A program made the translations under genes and the position numbers. The notes under the pieces are model-generated. The model was not told the origin of the DNA and searched no databases. It worked only from the letters and a program-made list of their open reading frames with translations. A stretch of 64,000 bases of DNA from Shewanella electrodiphila (GTDB lineage Bacteria > Pseudomonadota > Gammaproteobacteria > Enterobacterales > Shewanellaceae). Below, in pieces: positions 52,883 through 62,640 of this stretch (position 1 is the stretch's first letter; each line of letters begins with the position of its first letter). Where the stretch lies: the NCBI RefSeq assembly GCF_023283985.1, contig NZ_JAKIKU010000015.1:40475-104474 (forward strand), read 5' to 3'.

Positions 52883-53706
52883 AACTGGATTTGTCCATCA
52901 AATACGTGTTCAGCTGGCCCAGTCATCCATAATGGTTTTCCTTCACCTTCCCAATTAATGGTTAGGCGGCCGCCAGGTAAATCCACTTTTACCTGTCTGT
53001 CTAATTTATTTTGTAATATGCCAACTGCAACTGCTGCGCAAGCACCTGTGCCACAAGCGAGTGTTTCCGCTGCGCCGCGCTCATAGACTCTTAATTTAAT
53101 ATGGCCACGATCCACAACCTGCATAAAGCCCACATTCACTCCCTTAGGGAAGCGTTCATGCTTAGTCAGCATTGGACCAATTTCTTCCACCTCTGCGGTG
53201 TCAACGTCATCCACATCAAGTACACAATGCGGATTGCCCATTGAAATAGCACCACACAAAAACGTTTGTTTAGGGGTTTGCAATAAATAGGTTTTTTCGG
53301 GACGTTTGGCGCGAAAGGGAATTTTCCCCGGCTCTGTCACAGGTACACCCATATTCACGGTCACAGTACCATCACGCTCAAGTCGTAACGTCATTTTGCC
53401 TGAGCTAGTGCTGACGCGAATTTTATACTTGTTGATTAAGCCTTTATTACGCACGAAACGCGCAAAGCAACGTGCACCATTGCCACATTGCTCTACTTCA
53501 CCGCCATCGGCATTAAAAATTCGATAATGGAAATCTAAATCTGGGTCGTAAGGAGGCTCAACTAACAATAGCTGATCAAAACCAATACCGAAATTACGGT
53601 CAGCTAAACGGCGAATTTGATCTGGCGAAAAAAACACATTCTGTGTTACGCCATCAACCACCATAAAATCATTACCCAGTCCATGCATCTTGGTGAATTG
53701 GATCAA
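52879..53706 (-). CDS. dapF: Diaminopimelate epimerase
   Basis: Interconverts LL- and meso-diaminopimelate for lysine and peptidoglycan synthesis in the cytoplasm. Two catalytic cysteines lie in VEQCGNGARC (Cys74) and ETLACGTGACAA (about Cys218). Start MIQFTKMHGLGNDF and end MTGPAEHVFDGQIQL are those of the family, and the 275 residues match its length. It follows lysA by about 90 bases and overlaps DUF484. Confidence 0.97.
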   Translation of the reverse strand: MIQFTKMHGLGNDFMVVDGVTQNVFFSPDQIRRLADRNFGIGFDQLLLVEPPYDPDLDFHYRIFNADGGEVEQCGNGARCFARFVRNKGLINKYKIRVSTSSGKMTLRLERDGTVTVNMGVPVTEPGKIPFRAKRPEKTYLLQTPKQTFLCGAISMGNPHCVLDVDDVDTAEVEEIGPMLTKHERFPKGVNVGFMQVVDRGHIKLRVYERGAAETLACGTGACAAVAVGILQNKLDRQVKVDLPGGRLTINWEGEGKPLWMTGPAEHVFDGQIQL

Positions 53707-53797
53707 AAGAGTTTCCCTTATCGAACTAAAAAATAAACCTAATAAAATCAGTTAACCTTATTAAGGCGGTAAATGCTATTAAAGGCTGTGAATACCG

Positions 53798-55042
53798 TTA
53801 AGGCAGTAAATGCTCACCTTGCCACAATTGCTCAAGCTTTTCACGCTCACGGATCACTTGGTTTTGATCTTTATCGACCATGACCTCTGCCGCTCTTGGA
53901 CGTGAATTATAATTTGATGCCATTACAAAACCATAAGCACCGCTTGAACGCACCGCTAATAAGTCACCCGCTTGTACATTGAGCTGACGGTTTTTACCTA
54001 AAAAGTCACCGGTTTCGCACACTGGACCTACAACGTCATAGTCAAAACTCGGTGCATCAGTTAATTGTACCGGAATGATATTTTGCCATGCACTGTAAAG
54101 CGCTGGGCGGATTAAATCATTCATTGCACCGTCAACAATCGCAAAACGCTTATCGCTGTTTTCTTTCAGTGACAACACTTCAGTGACAAAAATACCTGCA
54201 TTGGCTGCAATCGCACGGCCTGGTTCAAAAATTAATTTAAGTGGACGGTCGCCTAAACGCTCAAGTAACGCAGCGGCATACACATCTGGATGTGGCGGCG
54301 TTTCATCATCATAAGGGACACCTAAGCCACCACCAACATCAAAATGATGAATTTCAATACCATTGGCTGCTAAACGATCAATTAAGGCTAGCATTCGGTC
54401 CATGGCATCTAAAAATGGCTGCATTTCAGTTAACTGTGAACCAATATGACAATCCACGCCTTTAACGGCTAAGTTCGGTAACGCATGTGCACGAGCAAAA
54501 ACCTGCTCAGCTTCGTCCATCGCAATACCAAATTTGTTCTCTTTAAGGCCAGTAGAAATATAAGGATGTGTGCCTGCATCAACATCAGGATTAACCCTCA
54601 GTGAAACAGGGGCTACTTTTCCTAGCTTTCCTGCTACCTCATTTAATAATTCAAGTTCAGCGCTTGATTCAACATTGAAACAATAAATACCGGTATTCAG
54701 TGCTTGTTCCATTTCAGCTGTTGTTTTGCCCACACCTGAAAACACCACTTTTTTAGGGTCGCCGCCAGCGGCAATAACACGTGCAAGTTCACCACCTGAG
54801 ACAATATCAAAACCACTGCCTAAACGTGCAAGTACATTTAATACTGCCAGATTCGAGTTTGCTTTAACCGCATAACAGACAAGGTGTGGGTGATCGGCTA
54901 CTGCATTATCAAATGCATTCCAATGACGCTCTAACGTCGCACGTGAATAAATATATAACGGCGTGCCGTGGGTACGGGCAAGTTCAGCAACAGAACAGTC
55001 TTCAGCAAAAAGTTGATCCTGTTGATAATTAAAATAATCCAA
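53798..55042 (-). CDS. lysA: Diaminopimelate decarboxylase
   Basis: Last step of lysine synthesis: meso-diaminopimelate to lysine with PLP. PLP lysine in CYAVKANSN (Lys60). Other motifs: VDCHIGSQL, DVGGGLGVPYDDETPP, FEPGRAI and the substrate-site VVGPVCETGDFLG. 414 residues, full length. 23 bases after lptM and upstream of dapF, the usual order. Confidence 0.97.
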   Translation of the reverse strand: MDYFNYQQDQLFAEDCSVAELARTHGTPLYIYSRATLERHWNAFDNAVADHPHLVCYAVKANSNLAVLNVLARLGSGFDIVSGGELARVIAAGGDPKKVVFSGVGKTTAEMEQALNTGIYCFNVESSAELELLNEVAGKLGKVAPVSLRVNPDVDAGTHPYISTGLKENKFGIAMDEAEQVFARAHALPNLAVKGVDCHIGSQLTEMQPFLDAMDRMLALIDRLAANGIEIHHFDVGGGLGVPYDDETPPHPDVYAAALLERLGDRPLKLIFEPGRAIAANAGIFVTEVLSLKENSDKRFAIVDGAMNDLIRPALYSAWQNIIPVQLTDAPSFDYDVVGPVCETGDFLGKNRQLNVQAGDLLAVRSSGAYGFVMASNYNSRPRAAEVMVDKDQNQVIREREKLEQLWQGEHLLP

Positions 55043-55065
55043 AATGCGCTTCCTTTAAAATTGTT

Positions 55066-55260
55066 CTATTTTTGTGTCGACTCTTGAGACTGCTCTTGAG
55101 TTTGTTGTTGGGTTTGTTCACTAGTCGGCTCTTGCGATTTTCGCTCTTCCTGATTGGTTTCAACTTCAGGAGATTTGTATAACGGGCCTTTTTGTCCGCA
55201 GCCAATAATCGATAGGCTAGCAAGCATTACTAATAAAAACAGTCTCATTTTTCTCAACAT
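55066..55260 (-). CDS. lptM: LPS translocon maturation lipoprotein LptM (YifL)
   Basis: A 64-residue lipoprotein: signal peptide MRKMRLFLLVMLASL-like with lipobox SIIGC (Cys about 21), then the conserved GQKGPLYKSPE, then a Gln/Ser-rich tail of low complexity. In E. coli LptM/YifL helps LptD mature in the outer membrane. It precedes lysA as in many gammaproteobacteria. A frame in another phase (55029-55223) is not a gene. Confidence 0.9.
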   Translation of the reverse strand: MLRKMRLFLLVMLASLSIIGCGQKGPLYKSPEVETNQEERKSQEPTSEQTQQQTQEQSQESTQK

Positions 55261-55328
55261 CTATGCATATGGGGAGTTATAGCCTTATAATCGCATTCAT
55301 AACCTAGGAAGTACAAGGATAGAAATAC

Positions 55329-55658
55329 ATGGCTATGACAGATACAGAATTTCATCAGTTGGCAGATGAGATGTTCGGCAAGATTGAAAACGCCATCGAA
55401 GCGGCTATTGATGAACAAGATGCCGATGTCGATATCTTCGCAAGCGGTAATGTATTGCAGTTAGAATTTGAAGATGGTTCGCAAATTGTCATCAACAAGC
55501 AAGAGCCTTTACATGAGTTATGGATAGCTAGCCGCACTGGTGGTTACCATTTCGCGTTTGTTGACGGCAAATGGTTTGATGAGCGTAACAATAGTGAGTT
55601 CATGCCTTTTGTTATCGACGCGATTACAAAACAAAGCGGCATTGCGCTATCTATTTAA
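55329..55658 (+). CDS. cyaY: Frataxin-like protein CyaY
   Basis: Iron-binding regulator of iron-sulfur cluster assembly. 109 residues with the acidic first helix (DTEFHQLADEMFGKIENAIEAAIDEQDADVDIF) and strands GNVLQLEFEDGSQIVINKQEPLHELWIASRTGGYHFAF. Two adjacent Met codons (55329 and 55335) could start it. Divergent from lptM and convergent with cyaA. Confidence 0.95.
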   Translation: MAMTDTEFHQLADEMFGKIENAIEAAIDEQDADVDIFASGNVLQLEFEDGSQIVINKQEPLHELWIASRTGGYHFAFVDGKWFDERNNSEFMPFVIDAITKQSGIALSI

Positions 55659-55685
55659 CACCATCGACTTGATGATGCTAAATAA

Positions 55686-55723
55686 GAATGAATTGAGCTT
55701 AAATATCTGAGCTCAATTCGTTC
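55686..55723. terminator. Bidirectional terminator overlapping the end of cyaA
   Basis: GAATGAATTGAGCT and AGCTCAATTCGTTC form a 14-bp stem with one mismatch and a 10-base loop. It lies between convergent cyaY and cyaA, and one arm is inside the cyaA coding end. Confidence 0.75.
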
Positions 55724-58137
55724 ATTGCAATACCAAAAGGTACGACATTCAATTCACCGTCAATCCGTTCCAATTTAAAAAATTGCGGCATATTAAAATA
55801 GTGTAGTGATGACTCATCTCGCTCAAAAGCAAAGCTGTGACTTTCTTTTTCAACTAATTCTTTCATCGACATATCATCAAATATTTGATGTTTTAATTGA
55901 TTGAGTTCATCAATGATAAACACATCAAGCGCATCCGGTCGTTGCCTTAAAAAATACTGTTTCGCGCCTTTGGAAATATAAAGTTTAATTACACTAGGGA
56001 TACTGCGGTAAGGATCTTTTTTTAATACTGCTACTGGCGCCGTCAACTCAGGCTTTTTAAATCGCTCTACTTTTATTGGCGCGACTTTGACGTCATCGCC
56101 TTTGAGTTCCTTATATACCATCCCCATTGAATTGAAGAATAACCCAAAGCGTTTATGTGATAACTGTATTGGATGCATCAAGGCTGAGGACTCTCTTGCT
56201 TCATGACAATATTTTACACACAGAGTAAATACTGCCAATAACGCATCGTTGATTTGTTTTTTTAATCGTTCTGCGCAATTAACCACTTGAATATCAACTT
56301 GCTCAGGCGTGCCTTTTAAGCCTAAAGCGATAAACGCTAGGGCTTCTAGTAAACCTTGTTCGCCTTTAAAACGATGACATTGCCATTCGCCCCAGCTATT
56401 GAGGCAAATTAAATCAATCGTAGACAGCATGTTTTGTTGCTTTTTACCTAAGGAAAACACATTGCCATTCATATAATCGATCATGATTTCTTGGCCTTGC
56501 CATTTTAATGTGGGATCGCCATCCACATTGGAAACGACAATGACTTTTTTGTAAAAATACGGCTGGCACAACTCGGCTTTGGAAACTTTATTGGTTGTCG
56601 CTAATAAAGGCACTAAGCGACTGGCCAGGTCGGTTAACGCACTCGAGCGGTGCTTTTTACGGCCATACTCTTGCCATTGTGTGTCGGCTGCAGAAATCCC
56701 ATTCATCGCTGACCAAGCAATCAATGCTGTGGGCGTATCTGCTTTGATAATCGATGACTCTCCAAGCAGCTGACCTGACTTTAATGGTTGTCGATAAAGG
56801 TAATAGCGCGACTCTTTGAGGCTATGAATAATGGTCATATTCGGTTCAAACACCGAACGACTCCATAGCTTGTTTAAAGGCAATAATTGATGCTCGTCAT
56901 CACTAAAGTAAGTATGGAGTTTACGCGCCAGCATGCCGAGTTCTTCAACTCTAAAGCGATCACTCAATGCTTGTTTTGAGGCAAACTCTAAAAGGGTGCG
57001 ATAACTGATTAATAGCAGTTCATTGAGCTGTTTGTTAAACCACTTTAATTGACCTGAATGCCAATGTTGGCTGTTGTCTAAGGTTTCTAATAAACTTGGT
57101 GGCCAGTTCCAGTCATTAACTAATTGCTGCATTTTATTGCGTCGCCAATCATTGCCGACACACGCATTGGTTAAATTCACACCACATTTAAGATAAAAGC
57201 AACGTCGGACAATTTCTAAACGCCTGATATCACGCTTAGCTAATAAGTAGCTTTCAATACGTTGGTATAAAATAAGGTAAGCGTCATTAGATTCAGAAAA
57301 ATCACCTTGCTCACATTGTTGCCAAATTTGCGCAGTAATGAAATGAGACTCTGGATAATCAGCAGCATACGTTTCTAACAACAATACTTTAAGCAGCGCT
57401 TTATGGGGTTTGTTTAAGCCTTTATACAATTGCCATAAGGACGCACCAAAATACTCAGTTGCTGGCATGGATTGCACGTCGCCTAAAAATAATACCGATT
57501 CATCTTGATTAGAGTTAGGCCACCATCCAACGGTTTTTCCCGCCAAACGTATGTGGGAGCGATAAAATTCTTCTAACAATAACCAATGCTGGGTACTGCC
57601 GCTATGTTCTTCACCTAACGAGCTATAACAGTTTTCAAAGGCACTGCACTCGCGAAATTGTAATGGGTGAACCAGATAAAAGTTAACTTCAAAGTCTAAA
57701 GAGGCAAACCATTGAGTTAATGCTGTGGTTTTCTCGGTAATTAAGGTTAAATCTGCATTGCTCAAGTTAGCCTTATACACTAGCCATACATCAACATCAC
57801 TTTTAGGGTTTTGACCAAAGCTTGCCGTGCTACCCATGGCATAAACGCCTTCAAAAGAACAAGGTTCTGCGGCGTTTGAAGTCAGTTTAGGCAAATTAAA
57901 AACATCACATGCCGAAAGTGATTTTGTAGAATCCTGGTATTGATTGATACCGAATGGCGTTAATGCTGAATTGCCACCAGGCAATTGCGGGTGATGATGT
58001 TGAATAAGGTAAGCAATGAGATCAAACAGGTTTTGCTGTTTTGGTGACAACAGAGATTGAGCTCGTTCATAGCGAACGAGATTAAGTTGGTTGGCAATTT
58101 CAGCTGAGCGAGGCACTTTTTCTATCAAGGCTTCCAT
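55699..58137 (-). CDS. cyaA: Class I adenylate cyclase
   Basis: Makes cyclic AMP from ATP. The 812-residue protein has the N-terminal catalytic domain with the nucleotidyltransferase motif GSTASFGQNPKSDVDVW (GS at 102-103, DVD at 114-116) and a long C-terminal regulatory domain. Conserved hits: HHHPQLPGG, SEYFGASLWQLYK-like and WLLLEEFYRSHIRLAGK. Divergent from hemC, as in E. coli; a CRP-like site lies between them. Confidence 0.96.
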   Translation of the reverse strand: MEALIEKVPRSAEIANQLNLVRYERAQSLLSPKQQNLFDLIAYLIQHHHPQLPGGNSALTPFGINQYQDSTKSLSACDVFNLPKLTSNAAEPCSFEGVYAMGSTASFGQNPKSDVDVWLVYKANLSNADLTLITEKTTALTQWFASLDFEVNFYLVHPLQFRECSAFENCYSSLGEEHSGSTQHWLLLEEFYRSHIRLAGKTVGWWPNSNQDESVLFLGDVQSMPATEYFGASLWQLYKGLNKPHKALLKVLLLETYAADYPESHFITAQIWQQCEQGDFSESNDAYLILYQRIESYLLAKRDIRRLEIVRRCFYLKCGVNLTNACVGNDWRRNKMQQLVNDWNWPPSLLETLDNSQHWHSGQLKWFNKQLNELLLISYRTLLEFASKQALSDRFRVEELGMLARKLHTYFSDDEHQLLPLNKLWSRSVFEPNMTIIHSLKESRYYLYRQPLKSGQLLGESSIIKADTPTALIAWSAMNGISAADTQWQEYGRKKHRSSALTDLASRLVPLLATTNKVSKAELCQPYFYKKVIVVSNVDGDPTLKWQGQEIMIDYMNGNVFSLGKKQQNMLSTIDLICLNSWGEWQCHRFKGEQGLLEALAFIALGLKGTPEQVDIQVVNCAERLKKQINDALLAVFTLCVKYCHEARESSALMHPIQLSHKRFGLFFNSMGMVYKELKGDDVKVAPIKVERFKKPELTAPVAVLKKDPYRSIPSVIKLYISKGAKQYFLRQRPDALDVFIIDELNQLKHQIFDDMSMKELVEKESHSFAFERDESSLHYFNMPQFFKLERIDGELNVVPFGIAMNELSSDI

Positions 58138-58261
58138 CCTTGTACTATCACCTTACGACTTATTCACACACACATTTAAGTAAATACTTGCTTAAATTAG
58201 GGATAAATTCATTAGCAATAACTTGTTCATGGTATCACTTTTATTTAAATACGCCAGTAAA

Positions 58262-58277
58262 TGAGATCTACGTCACA
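58262..58277. promoter_or_regulatory. CRP-like binding site between cyaA and hemC
   Basis: TGAGATCTACGTCACA matches the CRP consensus TGTGA-N6-TCACA at 9 of 10 bases. It lies 125 bases upstream of cyaA and 106 bases upstream of hemC. In E. coli CRP-cAMP represses cyaA, so feedback control is expected here too. Confidence 0.65.
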
Positions 58278-58382
58278 AAAAAAAGATGTGCATAGTTCAA
58301 ACAATCGCTATCGGTTTGTTACATAAGCCCACAGGCAATGTTAGCATTGTCGCAATTAAGTCTATCGATGGAACTCTCTAGC

Positions 58383-59312
58383 ATGTCTCAAAATGTTATT
58401 CGTATCGCTACTCGTAAAAGTCCACTGGCTATGTGGCAAGCTGAATTCGTTAAAGCTGAACTTGAACGTATTCATTCAGGTTTAACGGTTGAACTTTTGC
58501 CAATGAGCACTAAAGGAGACGTTATTTTAGATACGCCTCTTGCTAAAGTGGGTGGTAAAGGTTTATTTGTTAAAGAGCTTGAAGTTGCCATGCTTGAAGA
58601 TCGCGCAGATATCGCTGTGCATTCAATGAAAGATGTGCCAGTAGATTTCCCTGAAGGGTTAGGTTTACAAGTTATTTGTGAACGTGAAGATCCACGTGAT
58701 GCATTCGTATCTAATACCTACAAAACAATTGCAGAATTACCGCAAGGTGCTGTAGTAGGTACTTCTAGTTTACGTCGTCAATGCCAAATTCGCGCTGCCC
58801 GCCCAGATCTTGTCATCAAAGACTTACGCGGCAATGTAGGTACACGTTTAGCTAAACTAGACAGTGGCGATTACGATGCCATTATCCTTGCAGCAGCTGG
58901 ACTTATTCGTCTTAAATTAGATGAGCGTATTGCGAGCTTCATCTCAGCAGAAGATTCACTACCAGCTAACGGTCAAGGTGCTGTAGGTATTGAATGCCGT
59001 ATGAATGACGAACGAGTTAAAGCACTACTTGCTCCACTTGAGCATTTAGAAACTCGTTACCGCGTACTTGCTGAGCGTGCTATGAACACTCGCCTTGAAG
59101 GTGGTTGTCAGGTGCCTATCGGTGCTTATGCTGAAATCGAAGGTGATACCTTAAGTTTACGTGGCTTAGTGGGTAACCCTGATGGTAGTCAAGTCATTGA
59201 AGGCGCTGTATCTGGACTTAAAACTGATGCTGTTGCACTAGGTGAAGCACTAGCTGAAGATTTACTAAGCCGTGGCGCAAAAACTATTTTAGACGCTGTT
59301 TACAACAAGTAA
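58383..59312 (+). CDS. hemC: Porphobilinogen deaminase (hydroxymethylbilane synthase)
   Basis: Condenses four porphobilinogens in heme synthesis. Start ATG 58383 (MSQNVIRIATRKSPLAMWQAEFV) fits the family; an upstream in-frame ATG 58338 adds 15 unlikely residues. Landmarks: KGDVILDTPLAKVGGKGLFVKELE, HSMKDVP, TSSLRRQCQIRAARPD and EGGCQVPIGAY with the Cys carrying the dipyrromethane cofactor. First gene of hemCDXY. Confidence 0.96.
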   Translation: MSQNVIRIATRKSPLAMWQAEFVKAELERIHSGLTVELLPMSTKGDVILDTPLAKVGGKGLFVKELEVAMLEDRADIAVHSMKDVPVDFPEGLGLQVICEREDPRDAFVSNTYKTIAELPQGAVVGTSSLRRQCQIRAARPDLVIKDLRGNVGTRLAKLDSGDYDAIILAAAGLIRLKLDERIASFISAEDSLPANGQGAVGIECRMNDERVKALLAPLEHLETRYRVLAERAMNTRLEGGCQVPIGAYAEIEGDTLSLRGLVGNPDGSQVIEGAVSGLKTDAVALGEALAEDLLSRGAKTILDAVYNK

Positions 59313-59329
59313 TCAGGCAAAGTCAAAAT

Positions 59330-60046
59330 ATGAAAGTCTTGCTAACGCGCCCTGAAGGGCGCAATCAAGCGATGGCTGAACAGCTTAAAAATAAAGGCGT
59401 CGATTTTATTGTCACGCCTTTATTAGCTGTTGCTGCAACACTCTCCCCTATTGAAACCCAACAACTCTCTCAAGCTGACAGTATTATTTTTATCAGCACC
59501 AATGCAGTTCATTTTGCCGCTCAATCACTTAAAAGTCAGTTTCCAAATTGCCGCTACTACGCTGTCGGTCAAGCGACTGCTGATGCATTAATCCAATACA
59601 ATATTCAAGCTGAAGTCGCCCCTGAAAACAGCCAAGATAGTGAAGGATTACTCTCACTTTCGTCACTTGCTGAGATCCAACATCAGCGAATTATCATCGT
59701 CAGAGGGGTTGGTGGTAGAGAAACCATCGCAGAAAAATTAACCTTAAGACAAGCTAAAGTTAACTATTGGGAAGTTTACCAAAGAGTTATGCCAAAGCTT
59801 GATGCACAAAGCGTTTGCAGCCACTGGCAGGCAGCCCAAATTGACACAATTGTGGTCACCAGCGGCGAAGTCCTTGTTAATCTAATTAATCTTGTGCCAA
59901 AAGAGTTATTTGCATGGTTGCAATCATGTCATATCATAGTCCCAAGTCACCGAGTGGAACAAAGGGCAAAAACAGCAGGACTTTGTCACGTCACTAATGC
60001 TAATGGCGCGAATACTCAAGCTGTTTTACAAGCGTTATCTCTTTAA
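59330..60046 (+). CDS. hemD: Uroporphyrinogen-III synthase
   Basis: Closes the tetrapyrrole ring. 238 residues with the two-domain fold of the divergent HemD family: LLTRPEGRNQAMAEQL at the start, IFISTNAVHFAAQSL, YAVGQATADAL, IIIVRGVGGRETIAEKL, VTSGEVLVNLINLV and VPSHRVEQRAKTAG. 17 bases after hemC. Confidence 0.94.
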   Translation: MKVLLTRPEGRNQAMAEQLKNKGVDFIVTPLLAVAATLSPIETQQLSQADSIIFISTNAVHFAAQSLKSQFPNCRYYAVGQATADALIQYNIQAEVAPENSQDSEGLLSLSSLAEIQHQRIIIVRGVGGRETIAEKLTLRQAKVNYWEVYQRVMPKLDAQSVCSHWQAAQIDTIVVTSGEVLVNLINLVPKELFAWLQSCHIIVPSHRVEQRAKTAGLCHVTNANGANTQAVLQALSL

Positions 60047-60178
60047 TCATTAAAGCAAAGTCTGTTATTTGCGATCTTGTTTAATCCTGCCAGACTTGTA
60101 CCCTATCACTCAATATTTATGTCGCGCAGTAAATAGTCGCACTAGTAAATAGCCACACTAGGCACTCAAGGACAGCTC

Positions 60179-61414
60179 ATGGAAAACAATAAGCAAGACT
60201 CAAGTCAATTAAATACCAAGGATTCAACCGCTGAATCAGTGAATAATGAGGCTGAGTCTTCGACTGAACTTGAAACCAGTACAACTCCAAGTACTAAGCA
60301 AACGGCTCAATCAACTCCCCCCTCATCAACTAAGATCGTCAATACTGAAAGCCATAGTGATGATGCAACGTCTACTTCAAATAGAAAAAGTTCGTGGTGG
60401 GTAAGATTGAGCATTTTATTATGCCTCATCATTGCACTCGCTGGCATTGGCATTAGTTACCTGTTGCTCGTTGAACTTGAAAGCCAAAAAATTGAACTGC
60501 AAACTCAAAATCAACAGACTCAAGCTATCAGCAATGAAGTGACTGAAGCCCTAATAGAGCCCAAAAGACGTATCGCGGAGTTAGAAATACAACAGCAAAA
60601 TGATAGCTTGGCTTACCAGCAGCAAAATCAACTGGCTAAATCACATCAACAATTACAAGAGCGTGTGGCCACTATTGCTCAACGCAATCCAAACCATTGG
60701 ATGGCATCGGAAGCTGAATACTTAGTCCGTATGGCGGGAAGAAAGCTATGGCTTGAAAATGACCCTAAAACAGCGGCCAGCCTATTAAGTTCTGCGGATG
60801 ACCGCATTGAAGCAATGAAAGACCCTGCACTGCTACCTATACGCCGTGCTCTTGCCCACGACTTAGCCAAAACCAATGCGATTAAAACCACAGATGTAGC
60901 CGGTACTATCTATACTATCGATAGTATTTTAATCCAGCTGGATAGCTTGCCGTTAAACCGCGCTAAAGCGCAGTCAGCAGAAGACTTAGCAGAGCAGCAT
61001 GTAATGACGGATTCATTAGATGATTGGCAAAGTAACCTTGCTAAAACCTGGCACTCAGTCACCGATGGTTTCATTACTATTCGTAAACGCACCACAGATT
61101 TAGAGCCGTTACTGGCGCCAGATCAACAATGGTACTTAATTGAGAATATTCGCAATAAACTCTTACAGGCGCAGCTTGCTTTATACCAACATGATGAAGT
61201 GAACTACCGACAATCAATTGGGTTCGCTCGAACTTGGATTCAACAATATTTTGATTTAGAAGAAACCAAAACCCAAGAAGCAATGACAGCGTTAGATGCG
61301 TTAATCACTGTCAAAATTGAGCAAGTTAAACATACAAACTTTGAGTCAACTCGATTGTTACAACAACTGATTACCTTTGGCTCATTGGTTCCAACTGAGG
61401 AACCGCAGTTATGA
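60179..61414 (+). CDS. hemX: HemX family membrane protein
   Basis: 411 residues: a Ser/Thr/Glu-rich cytoplasmic N-terminus (1-70), one transmembrane helix (about 74-97) and a long coiled-coil plus helical periplasmic part (QKIELQTQNQQTQAISNEVTEAL ... AEYLVRMAGRKLWLENDPKTAASLL). Often annotated as uroporphyrinogen-III methyltransferase, but it lacks the SAM-binding motifs of that enzyme. The exact role is unknown. Overlaps hemY by 4 bases. Confidence 0.93.
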   Translation: MENNKQDSSQLNTKDSTAESVNNEAESSTELETSTTPSTKQTAQSTPPSSTKIVNTESHSDDATSTSNRKSSWWVRLSILLCLIIALAGIGISYLLLVELESQKIELQTQNQQTQAISNEVTEALIEPKRRIAELEIQQQNDSLAYQQQNQLAKSHQQLQERVATIAQRNPNHWMASEAEYLVRMAGRKLWLENDPKTAASLLSSADDRIEAMKDPALLPIRRALAHDLAKTNAIKTTDVAGTIYTIDSILIQLDSLPLNRAKAQSAEDLAEQHVMTDSLDDWQSNLAKTWHSVTDGFITIRKRTTDLEPLLAPDQQWYLIENIRNKLLQAQLALYQHDEVNYRQSIGFARTWIQQYFDLEETKTQEAMTALDALITVKIEQVKHTNFESTRLLQQLITFGSLVPTEEPQL

Positions 61415-62583
61415 TTAAAGTTCTGGCCTATGTCATCATCATTTTAATTGGTTTTTGTATTAGTCCGTTTATTATCGGAAATACAGGTTACGTATACATT
61501 GCTGCTGGTGAATATCAAATTGAAACCAGTTTAGTATTTGGCCTACTGGGCTTAGTATTGTTTTACTGCGCATTACAGTTAGTAGAATGGCTGATTATTT
61601 TCTTACTTAATGTGGTCATTAATAGCCGGTATTTACCTGAAAGATGGCGCAGAGAAGCAGCTAAAAAATATACCCTTCAAGGCGCACTCGCACTGGCTGA
61701 AGAAGATTGGCCGAACGCAGAAAAAGCCATGGCAAAAGGTGCAGCAAAAGGCGAACTACCAGCTTTAAACCTTTTTGCTGCCGCAAGAGCTGCTCATCAT
61801 CAGCTTAATACTGACGCCCGTGATAAATATTTAGCCGAAGCAGCTAAAGATCCATTAACTAAGACAGCGGTCAACACCTCGAAAACGCGCTACTTAATTC
61901 AACAGGGGAATCTCGCCGAAGCTAGAGCAGAGCTCGATTCATTAAACCCAACAAGTAAAAGTAAAACACCAGTATTGAAGCTAGCGCTAGACCTTTATCA
62001 GTTGCAACAAGACTGGCAAGCCTTAAAAATTCTATTACCCGCTATTCGCAAACGCCAAATAGTGTCAGAGCAACAATGTACTGATGTTGAGCATTTAACC
62101 AATACAGCATTGTTAAATGCGGCAACAGAAGCCAACGAACAAGAATTGGAGAAGAGTTGGCATTGGTTGAGTAAAGCGGAAAGAAACCAAGCTAAATTGA
62201 TTGCGATATACGCTCGCGGTCTATGCCAATACGATAGAAAAAAAGATGCTTTAAAGCTCATCACTAAGAGTCTTAAAGCAGAACCTTATCCTGCAATACT
62301 GTCTGTATTACCTTTAATCCTTGATTCAGAAGATGAAGATGTAAGAAAGTTATTGCTGCGTTTTGAGCAAACACACGAACATGATGCTCAATATCAAATA
62401 TGTATGGCTAAATTAGCTCAACAAAAACGCGATACTAAATCAGCTAAAAAACATTGGTTACAGGTTTGCGAGATCGTCCCAAAACGTGAAAGTTGGTTAG
62501 CACTCGCTCAAATTCAAGAGCAGCTTGGCGAAAATACAGCTGCATTACAAAGCTATCGCAAAGCAGCTAATTCTACTGAATAA
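61411..62583 (+). CDS. hemY: HemY family TPR membrane protein
   Basis: 390 residues with two N-terminal transmembrane helices (about 3-21 and 40-70, with LPERWRREAAKKYTLQGALALAEEDWPNAEKAMAKGA after them) and a periplasmic or cytoplasmic TPR array to the end (LALAQIQEQLGENTAALQSYRKAAN). It may be a scaffold for late heme synthesis steps; not related to protoporphyrinogen oxidase of the same name. Last gene of hemCDXY. Confidence 0.93.
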   Translation: MIKVLAYVIIILIGFCISPFIIGNTGYVYIAAGEYQIETSLVFGLLGLVLFYCALQLVEWLIIFLLNVVINSRYLPERWRREAAKKYTLQGALALAEEDWPNAEKAMAKGAAKGELPALNLFAAARAAHHQLNTDARDKYLAEAAKDPLTKTAVNTSKTRYLIQQGNLAEARAELDSLNPTSKSKTPVLKLALDLYQLQQDWQALKILLPAIRKRQIVSEQQCTDVEHLTNTALLNAATEANEQELEKSWHWLSKAERNQAKLIAIYARGLCQYDRKKDALKLITKSLKAEPYPAILSVLPLILDSEDEDVRKLLLRFEQTHEHDAQYQICMAKLAQQKRDTKSAKKHWLQVCEIVPKRESWLALAQIQEQLGENTAALQSYRKAANSTE

Positions 62584-62612
62584 TATTCAGCAAACCGAAT
62601 ATTTAACTAAAC

Positions 62613-62640
62613 AAAAAACCTGTCATTGGCAGGTTTTTTT
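62613..62640 (+). terminator. Rho-independent terminator after hemY
   Basis: AAAAAACCTG and CAGGTTTTTTT around a short loop: an A-tract, stem and T-run in 28 bases, 30 bases after the hemY stop. Ends the hemCDXY transcript. Confidence 0.85.

Noticed and set aside
55029..55223. 64-residue minus-strand frame overlapping lptM
   Set aside because: It is another phase of the same DNA as the well-recognised LptM lipoprotein and has no family resemblance.
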